Assembly (NCBI RefSeq): GCF_001672915.1
Contig: NZ_LZKR01000218.1
Span: 28,470-92,469 of the forward strand
Direction of reading: 5' to 3'
From: Mycobacterium sp. 1245805.9
GTDB lineage: Bacteria; Actinomycetota; Actinomycetes; Mycobacteriales; Mycobacteriaceae
Length of the DNA: 64,000 nt
Positions 34,414-42,176 of this stretch are shown in pieces. A model generated the notes under the pieces. That model was given only the letters and a program-made list of their open reading frames with translations, had not been told where the DNA came from and did no database searches. A program made the translations under genes and the position numbers. Position 1 is the first letter of the stretch; every line of letters begins with the position of its first letter.

Positions 34414-35172
34414 TTATGTGTTTCTGCCGCCGTTGACGCCTATGATCTGGCCGGTGATGTAGCCGGCTTCCTCGGACACCAGGAAGGCGCAGGCCGCGGC
34501 GATGTCTTCGGGTCGTCCGGCGCGGCGCACCGGGGTTTTTTCCGCGTGATGTTCCACCGTGTCGCCGAGATTGCCTTCGGCTTCGTTACGCCGTGTCATC
34601 GGGGTGTCAATGAAGCCAGGGGGAATGGTGTTGACCGTGATGCCCTTGGGGCCGAACTCGAGCGCCAGCGATTTCGTCAATCCGACGACGCCGGACTTGG
34701 AGGCGACGTAGTGGGCCATAAAGGGTTGTCCGCCATGGGTGCTCGAGGAGGAGATGTTGACGATGCGGCCCCATCCGGTGGCGATCATGTCCGGCAACAC
34801 GATCTGGCAGCAGTGGAACGTCCCGGTGAGGTTCACCGCGAGCAGGCGGTCCCACTTTTCCGGGGTGATCTTCAGGAACGGTTGAAAACCCTCCATGCCG
34901 GCGTTGTTGATCAGAACCGTGATCGGGCCAAATGCCTGGCGGACCAGGTCGGCTGCGTCCTGGATCCGTCCCCGATCGGAGACGTCAACCTGCACAGCCA
35001 TCGCCGTACCACCCTCGGCGATAATTTTCGTGGCCGCGTCGTCGGCGGCTGCGATGTCAAGGTCGAAGATCGCGACTTTGGCGCCGTCGCGGGCCAAACG
35101 CCGGGCAATGCCCAGCCCGATGCCCGACGCGCCGCCGGTGACGATCGCGATCTTGTCCACCGATTCAGTCAT
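34414..35172 (-). CDS. Short-chain dehydrogenase/reductase
   Basis: 252 residues from ATG at 35172, overlapping the AKR gene by eight bases; the open frame to 35454 lies inside that gene. TGGASGIGLGIARRLA cofactor motif, Asp after strand 2 (FDLDIA, pointing to NAD), NNAG, catalytic Ser in NISSSSTHGG, Tyr-x3-Lys in HYVASKSGV. A classical SDR resembling FabG/3-oxoacyl reductase and butanediol-type enzymes. It probably interconverts an alcohol and a ketone in the pathway of this operon. Confidence 0.9.
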   Translation of the reverse strand: MTESVDKIAIVTGGASGIGLGIARRLARDGAKVAIFDLDIAAADDAATKIIAEGGTAMAVQVDVSDRGRIQDAADLVRQAFGPITVLINNAGMEGFQPFLKITPEKWDRLLAVNLTGTFHCCQIVLPDMIATGWGRIVNISSSSTHGGQPFMAHYVASKSGVVGLTKSLALEFGPKGITVNTIPPGFIDTPMTRRNEAEGNLGDTVEHHAEKTPVRRAGRPEDIAAACAFLVSEEAGYITGQIIGVNGGRNT

Positions 35173-36172
35173 CCTTGCCTCGCTTGAGGAACCACTGCTC
35201 GAAGGTGTCGATGAACGCGCCGGGATATTCGCCCTCGACCGCCGTTGCCCGGTCCAGCTCGACCAGCGTGTCCACGGGAATCGACACCTTGAGTGATCCA
35301 AGGTTGTCGTCGAGTTGCTCCAGGGTGCGTGCACCGACAATGATCGACGCCACGGGCCGGGTGCGCTGCCACGCGAGTGCCAATTGTGCAGGAGTGCAAC
35401 CGAGTTCAGCAGCCGCCTTCTGAACGACGGTGACAATCTCAAAGCCGCGATCATTCTTGTGAAATGCGTCGAAGGGCACCTCGTGTTGTGCCAGTCGGGT
35501 GTTTTCGGTGGTGTCGCCGGGTTTGACCTTGCCGGTGAGCATGCCGGCGGCCAGGGGGCTCCAGCTCATCAAACCCACGCCCTCATCGGCGAAGAGCTGT
35601 AGGTGCTCGCGCTCGAGGCTGCGCACGATGAGGTTGTATTCGCCTTGGAAGGCGATCGGGCGGGTGGTGCCGAGCCGGTCGCACACGCCGAGTGCTTTCA
35701 TGAGCCGATATGCGCGCATGTTCGAAACCCCGACGTACAGGATCTTGCCGTCGCGGATGAGGTCGTCGAGTGCGGTGAACGTTTCCTCGAGCGGGGTGGC
35801 GTGGTCATCGACGTGCAGCCAGTACAGGTCGATTCGGTCTGTTTGAAGTTGGCGCAGGCTTTGTTCGCAGATCTGTTTGATGTGCTTTCGTCCGGCGCCG
35901 CGGGCGTGCGGGCCGCTCCCCACGGCCATGCCGAACTTGGTGGCCAGCACGACGTCGTCGCGTTTGCCGCGCAGTGCCCGGCCGCAGATTTCTTCGGACA
36001 GCAGGTAGCCGCTGGCGGTGTCGATGATGTTGCCGCCCGCGTCGAGATAGCGGCCGATGAGCGCGGTTGCTGTGGGTTCGTCGCATCCCCAGCCCGGCAT
36101 GCCGAAAGTCATTGTGCCGAGGGCTAGTTCGGAGACATACAACCCGCTGCGTCCCAGGCGTCCAAGCTTCAT
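35165..36172 (-). CDS. Aldo/keto reductase
   Basis: 335 residues. N-terminal GRSGLYVSELALGTMTFGMPGWG, catalytic Asp in NIIDTASGY, Tyr in the same stretch, Lys in LATKFGM and His in YWLHVDD. The C-terminal NADPH region is RPVASIIVGARTLEQLDDNLGSL. A member of the group of YajO/Tas-like reductases acting on aldehydes and ketones. It follows the LuxC-type gene by six bases and could reduce the aldehyde that LuxC would make to an alcohol. Confidence 0.9.
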   Translation of the reverse strand: MKLGRLGRSGLYVSELALGTMTFGMPGWGCDEPTATALIGRYLDAGGNIIDTASGYLLSEEICGRALRGKRDDVVLATKFGMAVGSGPHARGAGRKHIKQICEQSLRQLQTDRIDLYWLHVDDHATPLEETFTALDDLIRDGKILYVGVSNMRAYRLMKALGVCDRLGTTRPIAFQGEYNLIVRSLEREHLQLFADEGVGLMSWSPLAAGMLTGKVKPGDTTENTRLAQHEVPFDAFHKNDRGFEIVTVVQKAAAELGCTPAQLALAWQRTRPVASIIVGARTLEQLDDNLGSLKVSIPVDTLVELDRATAVEGEYPGAFIDTFEQWFLKRGKDD

Positions 36173-36178
36173 TCGACG

Positions 36179-37645
36179 TTACTGCGGCTGGGCGGACTGG
36201 TCGATGACCCAACGCACCGAGCGGCGGTCGGGCTCGATGCCGTCATGCGGCAGGCCGTAGGTCTGCTCGGGATCTACGGTGGCCATGGTGAACATCTCCC
36301 CCAGTGGCATTAGACGCTGCACGCCGTGCAAGGCGAGTTCCTCACGCAGTTGGAGGCGCAGGCGCTCGGGGTAGATGCCCACGGTTTGCGTTTCCTCGCT
36401 GACCCAGTGGGCGACCTTGGTGATATCGGGAACCGGTACCAAGTTTACGACCCGGTTGTTGAGGCGGTCGGCGAATTCGACGGGTTCGTCGGCGGTACGC
36501 GAGATGACGACGCCCGCGCTGGCGGCATCGCCGATGATGCGGTAGAACTCGTCGTCGAGCGCGAGTGCCGACATCTCTTCTTGCAGTTCGTTATCCGGGC
36601 ATTTAGGGACTGTCGACTCGTATGGCGGAAGCAGGAAGAACGCCGAGTGGATAGCTTGACCGAAACGCTCCAGGCGTGCCAGGTTCTCGTCGGTCTCGTC
36701 GCATTCGACGTAGACAATCCGGGTACTCGAGCACGCGGTCTGGTTGAAGTAGCCGGCCATGCGCGCCACTCCCACAGCGGCGTGCTGCATGGCCGTGGTG
36801 TCTTCGAGTGCCTCATGACCGACAACGGAGATCGATAGCTTGGGGTTCATGGCGATCAGTTCGATGCCTGGCACGAGGTACTTCTGGATGTGCGTCATCG
36901 AGGCCATCCCGCCCCATGCCGTGAGCTTCTCGATGCGTGACGGGCGGATGACACGCTTTTCCACCTCTTCGTCGCCGCCCTTCCAGTACGCGACGGCGAA
37001 ATGTTTGGTCACCGGGTGATCGGGGTCGAGTTCGATCATCGCCCGCACGATCGCGGCGGCGGTGTAGGGGTCGTTGGACGGCGTCTTGATCAGGCAGTCG
37101 CCCTTGGTAAGCGCAGCACGAATGACCGTGATACCGGCGGTGATCGGGACGTTCCCGGCGATGATGTGCAGTTGCCGTGTCCCGATCGCGCGCACGCGAA
37201 TGGTGGACTGCCCGGGGCGCCCCTTGTCGACCCACCCGTCGAGGTAGGCCTTGCCGACTCCCTTGTCAATCTGACCGCTGAGCCGGTCGCGGTCGAAAAG
37301 CCTAGGGAATTCGTCGTAGATGGGCCGCAGCACGGGTTCGGTCATATCACCGGCCTCGAGCGCGAGCTGGAACGCCGTCTGCATCAACGGGTTTTCCAGC
37401 GTCAACCGTTTTCCGAGTTGGGCGAGGAAGTCGATGATGTCGTCGATGGGTGTGTCGTGCAGGTCACGCAGCGCGCTGGCGTCGGCGAGCGCGAGCTCGT
37501 CGGCGTATTTCTTCGGATCTGGTGCACGGAATCGAGCGCCGACTCGGCCACCGAACTCGATGGCGTCATCGCCGGGCTCGATGATGCGGCCACGGATGAT
37601 AATCGGGATGTCGAGGACGGTCGCCTCGGGCGCGGTGATCGTCAT
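36179..37645 (-). CDS. LuxC-family acyl-CoA/acyl-protein reductase
   Basis: 488 residues from ATG at 37645, one base after the luxE-like stop; the frame upstream of it is inside that gene. The layout is that of LuxC fatty acid reductase (ALDH superfamily): IIAGNVPITAGITVIRAALTKGDCLIKTPSNDP resembles the cofactor/nucleotide half, KLTAWGGM and YLVPGIELIAMNPKLSISVVG follow, and FNQTACSSTRIVYVE carries the probable nucleophile Cys. LuxC reduces an enzyme-bound or CoA-bound acyl group to the aldehyde with NADPH. In luminous bacteria it works with LuxE and LuxD to feed luciferase. No luciferase genes are present here, so the aldehyde must serve another purpose. Confidence 0.75.
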   Translation of the reverse strand: MTITAPEATVLDIPIIIRGRIIEPGDDAIEFGGRVGARFRAPDPKKYADELALADASALRDLHDTPIDDIIDFLAQLGKRLTLENPLMQTAFQLALEAGDMTEPVLRPIYDEFPRLFDRDRLSGQIDKGVGKAYLDGWVDKGRPGQSTIRVRAIGTRQLHIIAGNVPITAGITVIRAALTKGDCLIKTPSNDPYTAAAIVRAMIELDPDHPVTKHFAVAYWKGGDEEVEKRVIRPSRIEKLTAWGGMASMTHIQKYLVPGIELIAMNPKLSISVVGHEALEDTTAMQHAAVGVARMAGYFNQTACSSTRIVYVECDETDENLARLERFGQAIHSAFFLLPPYESTVPKCPDNELQEEMSALALDDEFYRIIGDAASAGVVISRTADEPVEFADRLNNRVVNLVPVPDITKVAHWVSEETQTVGIYPERLRLQLREELALHGVQRLMPLGEMFTMATVDPEQTYGLPHDGIEPDRRSVRWVIDQSAQPQ

Positions 37646-37646
37646 G

Positions 37647-39029
37647 TCAGGCCCCACCGACGTAGTCCATGAAGTCGTTGTAGGCCTTGGCGGTGCCCGC
37701 GCACGTGATCTTGTCGTCGCCGCCCGCCAGGTCGGCAAATCGAGTGATCTCGGGATGCACCCGAGGACTGCTGAAGCCGCAGGCACATTCGCCGTCGAAG
37801 GTGATCGTCACACGGTCACCGGAAATGAAGCCGCCCCAATAGGTTTCGGCAAGTAGGTCGTAGAAGGCCATCCGCCCGGTCTGGGTACCCGCCGCCGGCA
37901 GGCGCTGCGCGTCCTCGTTCAACAGGATCGGAATGGTGTAGGGGGCGACGTGGAAGAAGCCGGCGGCGCAAATCGGGTTCGCCGCGATCATCTCCGACAT
38001 GCCATAGAAGCTGGCCAGCTTTTGGATGCCGAAGAACTCTTGCAGCACTTCTTTCCAGTTGGCGGGCGCGTCTTTGAATCCCTTGAAGCCGCCGCCTACG
38101 GCCAGCACCGATCCGGGTGCGAACTGAACCTGCAGTCCCACTTCTTTGCCCTTCAGGGCGAGTCGCACCATGTCGGCGGAAGTCCCACCCACCAACACTT
38201 TTTGGCCACGGAACTCCACGGCAAGCTTTTCGAACCAGTGTTGAAGGTCTTCTTCGCGGTGGCTGGCGGCTTCGATGAGCTGCATACGTTCCTCGAGAAG
38301 TCGGGGATCGATCTGAAGTTGATCGAGTTCGCCGCGCTCCTCGGCGGCACGCATGCGACCCGCCAATGACAGCAGGTCGCTGGACAGCCGGTAGTCGTAG
38401 AGCATGTGCCGGCATGCCTCGCCGCCCGCGGTCTCGGCGCCAAAAAGCATGCCCTGCTTGGCCATCATTTGGTGGCCGTAACGGTATCCGGCGGCGAAGT
38501 TGTGGATCTTCTCCGTGCGCATGTCGAGTCCGGTAGTAAAGCGAAGTGACTCGAAGTGATCGGTGCGCCAGGCTGGCCATTCGGTGCGTGAGCGTGGGAT
38601 GAAGCTGAGTTTCCCGGTGGTGCCGGTGGAGTGGCCGATGATCATGCCGTGCTCGTCGAGGCGGGTCAGCCAGTCATCGACAGAGTCGACGCCATCCAAA
38701 GGTACTGACTTGAGGTCGTGGGTCGTCAGGCGGTTGAGCCAGACGGTGAGACGCGAAAACTGGCGCTTCTCGATCAAACTCAACGGGTAACTTTTGTAGA
38801 CCCGGTGGTCGAACAGGACCGGCAGCACATCGTCGATTTCCTCGACGCGGTCGACCCCTTGCTGCGTGGCCAGTTTGTCGAGTGCTTCCAGCTGTGGGCG
38901 TAGCGATTCGAAGCGAATTTTGAGCGCCTGTTGCTGGACATCGGCGACCTCCTCGGTCGACAAGTTGAGTAGCTCCTCGTAGGGCTGCTCGGTCCACGTC
39001 GCGACGTTATGCGGATCCAACGTTGTCAT
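37647..39029 (-). CDS. LuxE-family acyl-protein synthetase (adenylating)
   Basis: 460 residues from ATG at 39029, with AGGGG upstream. The AMP-binding signature is GHSTGTTGKLSFIPRS; later there is FYGMSEMIAANPICAAGFFHVAPYTIPI and a C-terminal ECACGFSSPRVHPEI, as in LuxE/PaaK-like ligases. LuxE activates a carboxylic acid as its adenylate and passes the acyl group to a Cys, then to LuxC. It is longer than marine LuxE (about 370 residues) because of extra N-terminal sequence. First gene of a nine-gene operon with an operator of the 24-bp class 26 bp upstream of its start. Confidence 0.72.
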   Translation of the reverse strand: MTTLDPHNVATWTEQPYEELLNLSTEEVADVQQQALKIRFESLRPQLEALDKLATQQGVDRVEEIDDVLPVLFDHRVYKSYPLSLIEKRQFSRLTVWLNRLTTHDLKSVPLDGVDSVDDWLTRLDEHGMIIGHSTGTTGKLSFIPRSRTEWPAWRTDHFESLRFTTGLDMRTEKIHNFAAGYRYGHQMMAKQGMLFGAETAGGEACRHMLYDYRLSSDLLSLAGRMRAAEERGELDQLQIDPRLLEERMQLIEAASHREEDLQHWFEKLAVEFRGQKVLVGGTSADMVRLALKGKEVGLQVQFAPGSVLAVGGGFKGFKDAPANWKEVLQEFFGIQKLASFYGMSEMIAANPICAAGFFHVAPYTIPILLNEDAQRLPAAGTQTGRMAFYDLLAETYWGGFISGDRVTITFDGECACGFSSPRVHPEITRFADLAGGDDKITCAGTAKAYNDFMDYVGGA

Positions 39030-39054
39030 AAGAGCCCCTATCCTCACGGGCGAG

Positions 39055-39078
39055 TAACCATACGATCGCGTCTAATTA
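39055..39078. promoter_or_regulatory. TetR-type operator C upstream of luxE-luxC operon
   Basis: Left half TAACCATACG, spacer ATCG, right half CGTCTAATTA. It fills nearly the whole gap between the alpha/beta hydrolase stop (39082) and the luxE-like start (39029), so the luxE-led operon probably has its own promoter here. No obvious TTGACA was seen beside this copy. Confidence 0.65.
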
Positions 39079-39081
39079 AAG

Positions 39082-40092
39082 TTACACATGCTCTCGTCGG
39101 GATGTCAATGCACGTTGTGCCGCCGCGACCCACTGCGACCAGTTCTCGATGCGCGTCCACAGCAGCTCGCGCGTACCGGCGAAGTTGTGCATGTGGCCCA
39201 TTGCTGGGCACAGGAACAGGTCCACCGACGGCGCCGACTGGTAGGCGCGAGGCTCACTTCTGCGGTCCAGGCAGACATCACGCTCGCCGAACGCTAGAAG
39301 TACGGGCACGTCGACCGCGGCGGCCTCCGTGAAGACCACGCCCGGTGTCTGCGCACACAAAACCACCCCGGGAACGGTGGATGAAATCCAGGGCGCCGCG
39401 CCCTGGTACCAGCCAGGAAACGCCGTCGCGACATCGACGTCGTCCCAGAACCAAAACCACATCGCCTTCGCCAGTTCGTCTTGGGGACCGGCGGCGGCAA
39501 CCTGGCGGGCGTTGACCACGACGTCGAACGCATCGCGCGGGATCCACGGCCGGACTAACGGGGTCTCCCCCGGGGCGACGGGAACATGCATATCCATGAC
39601 GCCGAAGCCCAGGACCGCAATTCCGTCGTACGTACTGTGGTGGGCCTGCTGGAATACCACGGTACTTGCTCCCATGGATTGGCCGAGGCCGAGGACCACG
39701 GGGTCACTGACAATGGGAAATTCCTTGCCGTTCAACCCCTTTGAAAGCATTCGCAGCACTTCGCGTTCGGCGGAATCGGCGGCGGCGGCCAACGTCGTGT
39801 AATCAAGCCGCGACATGTCGTGGGTGCTGCTGTCGCCCACGCCGAGGTGGTCGACCGAGACAAATACCCATCCGCGTTGAGCGTGCCATCGCGCTTGAGC
39901 TCCTCTGGCGGGTCCCGGTAGATCGGAAGTGAAGTAACCGCGGGCGAACGCGCCCCCCGGTTTTGCAAAGCAGACGATAGGCCGCGCGGGAATCGCTGCC
40001 GGCTCGGGCAGGTGGACGGTGAGCGCCATCGTCGCTGCCTCGCCAAGCCGCGCCGCGTCGGTGACGTCGATCCACAGGTCGATCTCGTCCAT
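39082..40092 (-). CDS. Alpha/beta hydrolase
   Basis: 336 residues from ATG at 40092 after GAGGGAG. The nucleophile elbow is GLGQSMGAS, the acid is probably in LAFGERDVCLDRR, and the His in AMGHMHNFAG. VFVSVDHLGVGDSSTHD before the elbow is typical of the fold. It could be an esterase or thioesterase. In lux operons a hydrolase (LuxD) supplies fatty acid to LuxE/LuxC; this protein is in a comparable position but is not clearly LuxD-like by sequence. It is divergent from tetR with a shared operator at 40124-40147. Confidence 0.82.
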   Translation of the reverse strand: MDEIDLWIDVTDAARLGEAATMALTVHLPEPAAIPARPIVCFAKPGGAFARGYFTSDLPGPARGAQARWHAQRGWVFVSVDHLGVGDSSTHDMSRLDYTTLAAAADSAEREVLRMLSKGLNGKEFPIVSDPVVLGLGQSMGASTVVFQQAHHSTYDGIAVLGFGVMDMHVPVAPGETPLVRPWIPRDAFDVVVNARQVAAAGPQDELAKAMWFWFWDDVDVATAFPGWYQGAAPWISSTVPGVVLCAQTPGVVFTEAAAVDVPVLLAFGERDVCLDRRSEPRAYQSAPSVDLFLCPAMGHMHNFAGTRELLWTRIENWSQWVAAAQRALTSRREHV

Positions 40093-40123
40093 CTCACTCC
40101 CTCGATTGTCATCCAGCGCGGTA

Positions 40124-40147
40124 CAATCATACTATTCCGTCTATTTA
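40124..40147. promoter_or_regulatory. TetR-type operator D between hydrolase and tetR genes
   Basis: Left half CAATCATACT, spacer ATTC, right half CGTCTATTTA; the weakest of the six copies. It lies 17 bp before the tetR start and 31 bp before the hydrolase start, as expected for autoregulation of a divergent TetR gene. Confidence 0.55.
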
Positions 40148-40164
40148 GTTACCATTGGAAGACC

Positions 40165-40845
40165 ATGACCACCACAAGTCGCCGGCCGGGGCGCCCCACC
40201 CAGGCCGAAGCCGAACGGCTCGATGAGCAACTGCGCGAAGCCGCGGTGGCCACATTTCTCGAACACGGTTACGACGGCGCCAGCATGGAGGCCATCGCGC
40301 GTGCCGCCGGGATCACCAAGCAGACCTTGTACTCGCGCTATGCCGACAAGCGCGCAGTATTCATGGACGTGATCCCGTGGGCGATGTCGCGTTACGAACA
40401 GCCCGATCTCGTGGGTGACGCCGCCGGTGACGACCTTGGCGCCGCGTTGACCGCCATTGCGCGAGATGCATTGGAACGGGCCACGGATCCCAAGCTGGTG
40501 CGGTTGCAGCGGATCGCGATGAACGAATCTGGCCGCTTTCCCGAGTTTTCCGTCAGCGGGGAAACGATGGCGTGGTCGCCGCGGTTGCGGGCAGTCATGG
40601 ATCTGCTGCGCCACCACCAAGCCGCCGGGAACATCGAGGTCGACGACATCGAGTTGTGGTCGGAGCACTTCTTGACACTCGTGCAGGTGCTTCCCGCGCG
40701 CCTGGCTGACTTTGGGGTGTATCGCAGCAAAAAGCAACAGGAACGTCACCTTAAAAGCGCGGTCGAGCTTTTCCTGCGCGCCATCAGGCCCGTGCACCCC
40801 GTCGCACCACCGCGCGCGTCCCGAAAGCGGCGCTCACCGCTCTGA
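40165..40845 (+). CDS. TetR-family regulator, probable controller of the LuxCE/Rieske/AveC regulon
   Basis: 226 residues from ATG at 40165; the open frame from 40012 lies in the divergent gene. N-terminal RRPGRPTQAEAERLDEQLREAAVATFLEHGYDGASMEAIARAAGITKQTLYSRYADKRAVF is a full TetR DNA-binding domain. The C-terminal domain (residues 80-200) has the AefR-like C-terminal form with YRSKKQQERHLKSAVELFLRAI at its end. It stands alone on the plus strand among minus-strand genes. Six near-identical palindromes sit at promoters on both sides, including its own, so it is the natural candidate repressor. Its ligand would be a pathway intermediate. Confidence 0.88.
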   Translation: MTTTSRRPGRPTQAEAERLDEQLREAAVATFLEHGYDGASMEAIARAAGITKQTLYSRYADKRAVFMDVIPWAMSRYEQPDLVGDAAGDDLGAALTAIARDALERATDPKLVRLQRIAMNESGRFPEFSVSGETMAWSPRLRAVMDLLRHHQAAGNIEVDDIELWSEHFLTLVQVLPARLADFGVYRSKKQQERHLKSAVELFLRAIRPVHPVAPPRASRKRRSPL

Positions 40846-40878
40846 GGGTCGTGCTAAAAGGTCCAGCCGCGCACGCCG

Positions 40879-40920
40879 TTACGGGGGGTACTGAATGGTG
40901 GTGCCGCGACCGATTGTCAT
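40879..40920 (-). CDS. Possible 13-residue peptide ORF after P450 gene
   Basis: ATG at 40920 preceded by AAGGAG at nine bases, encoding MTIGRGTTIQYPP and then TAA. It starts 26 bp after the P450 stop, in the convergent gap with tetR. It may be a real small peptide, or the stump of a gene whose remainder was lost when the tetR-lux block joined here. Nothing similar is known to me. Confidence 0.25.
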   Translation of the reverse strand: MTIGRGTTIQYPP

Positions 40921-40946
40921 GATCTGAGGCTCCTTGTCATGATGCG

Positions 40947-42161
40947 TTATGTTGCCGGATCGAATAGCAACGGAAGCGCCGTGGGCGAGCGGAATACCTG
41001 TCCCCGGATATGGGGGTCGGCACTGTTGGGGTCCAACCGTAGGTTTGGTAACCGGTCGAGCAGCAGGTTGACCGCGACGCGCATTTCCAATCGGGCCAGA
41101 TGCATGCCCAAGCACACGTGTACCCCGTGGCCGAATCCAATGTGGGCGCGTGGCTGGCGGAATATGTTGAAGCAGTTGGGATCGGGGAAGCGCTCGTCTT
41201 GCCGGTTGGCGGCGCCCAGCATCGGCATGACCGCCGCGCCGGCCGGGATCGCCACACCACCGAGTTCGGTGTCGCGGGTGGCCACGCGGGTGATCGTCAA
41301 CAATGGTGGCTCCCAGCGGACTGCCTCCTCGATCGCCTGCGGCAGCAGAGATCGGTCCGCCCGCAAGGCGTCGAGTTGTGCAGGGTCGGACAGCAATCCG
41401 AACAGCATGTTCCCGAGCGCCCGATAGGTGGTCTCCACGCCGGCCGGTAACAACAGTCGCAGAAACGAGAAGATCTCTTCATCGGATAACTGTTCGCCGT
41501 CGATCTGCGCGGTAGCCAGGCTGGTGATCAGATCCTCGCGGGGCTCGGCGCGTCGCGCGGCCAGGATCGGCGCGAAATAATCGCGTAGCGCGTTGGAGGC
41601 GGCCAGCCCGCGTTCGGGGTTGATGACAAAACTCAACAGTGAAATCGACCACCGCTGAAACTGCGGATAGTCCTCGCGGGGCAAGCCGAGCAAGCCCGCG
41701 ATGATCAGTGTGGGGTAGTCGAAGGTGAACTCCTTGACCAGATCCGCGTGCCCACGTTCAACAAACCGGTCGATCAGCATGTTGCCGACTTGGCCGACCA
41801 GACCGTCCTCCCATTGGGCAAGTGCCTTCTGGGAGAAGGCCTTTGATACCAGGGCGCGATGGCGGCCGTGGTCGGGCTCATCCATCCCGAGCATGACACG
41901 CTTGCCCAGGACATCGCCGAACGCCGAGATGATGATCGCCGAGGAGAATGTCTCGTTGTCCCGCAGGATCTGCTGGACGTCTTCGTAGCGGTAGGCGATG
42001 AAAACCGGCTTGGCCTCCTCGTGCGGCATCCCGGAGACATCGAGCCGCTGGATCGGTTCCTCGCGGCGCAGCCGCGCCAATTCCGTATACGGGTCGCGGA
42101 TATCGCCGCTGACCGCGTCGTCAAAAGATCCGAAATCCTCGAGATCGTCAAACAGTTGCAC
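40947..42161 (-). CDS. Cytochrome P450 (class I, bacterial)
   Basis: 404 residues from GTG at 42161, with GGAGAG seven bases upstream. I-helix LLLPAGVETTYRA, ExxR in AIEEAVRWE, and heme loop IGFGHGVHVCLGMHLAR. The I-helix AGVETT lacks the usual acid before Thr-Thr found in most P450s but keeps the Thr. It follows the AveC-like gene by 15 bp in one operon, so the two probably act in sequence. In spiroketal and terpenoid routes a P450 with a cyclase is common. Confidence 0.92.
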   Translation of the reverse strand: MQLFDDLEDFGSFDDAVSGDIRDPYTELARLRREEPIQRLDVSGMPHEEAKPVFIAYRYEDVQQILRDNETFSSAIIISAFGDVLGKRVMLGMDEPDHGRHRALVSKAFSQKALAQWEDGLVGQVGNMLIDRFVERGHADLVKEFTFDYPTLIIAGLLGLPREDYPQFQRWSISLLSFVINPERGLAASNALRDYFAPILAARRAEPREDLITSLATAQIDGEQLSDEEIFSFLRLLLPAGVETTYRALGNMLFGLLSDPAQLDALRADRSLLPQAIEEAVRWEPPLLTITRVATRDTELGGVAIPAGAAVMPMLGAANRQDERFPDPNCFNIFRQPRAHIGFGHGVHVCLGMHLARLEMRVAVNLLLDRLPNLRLDPNSADPHIRGQVFRSPTALPLLFDPAT

Positions 42162-42176
42162 TCTGTCTCTCCAGGC

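Noticed and set aside
30808..40092. Idea that luciferase subunits (luxAB) might be hidden in the operon
   Set aside because: All genes in this stretch were assigned to other families by clear motifs (P450, TauD, ALDH, SDR, AKR, CMD, hydrolase). No TIM-barrel luciferase-like sequence was found.
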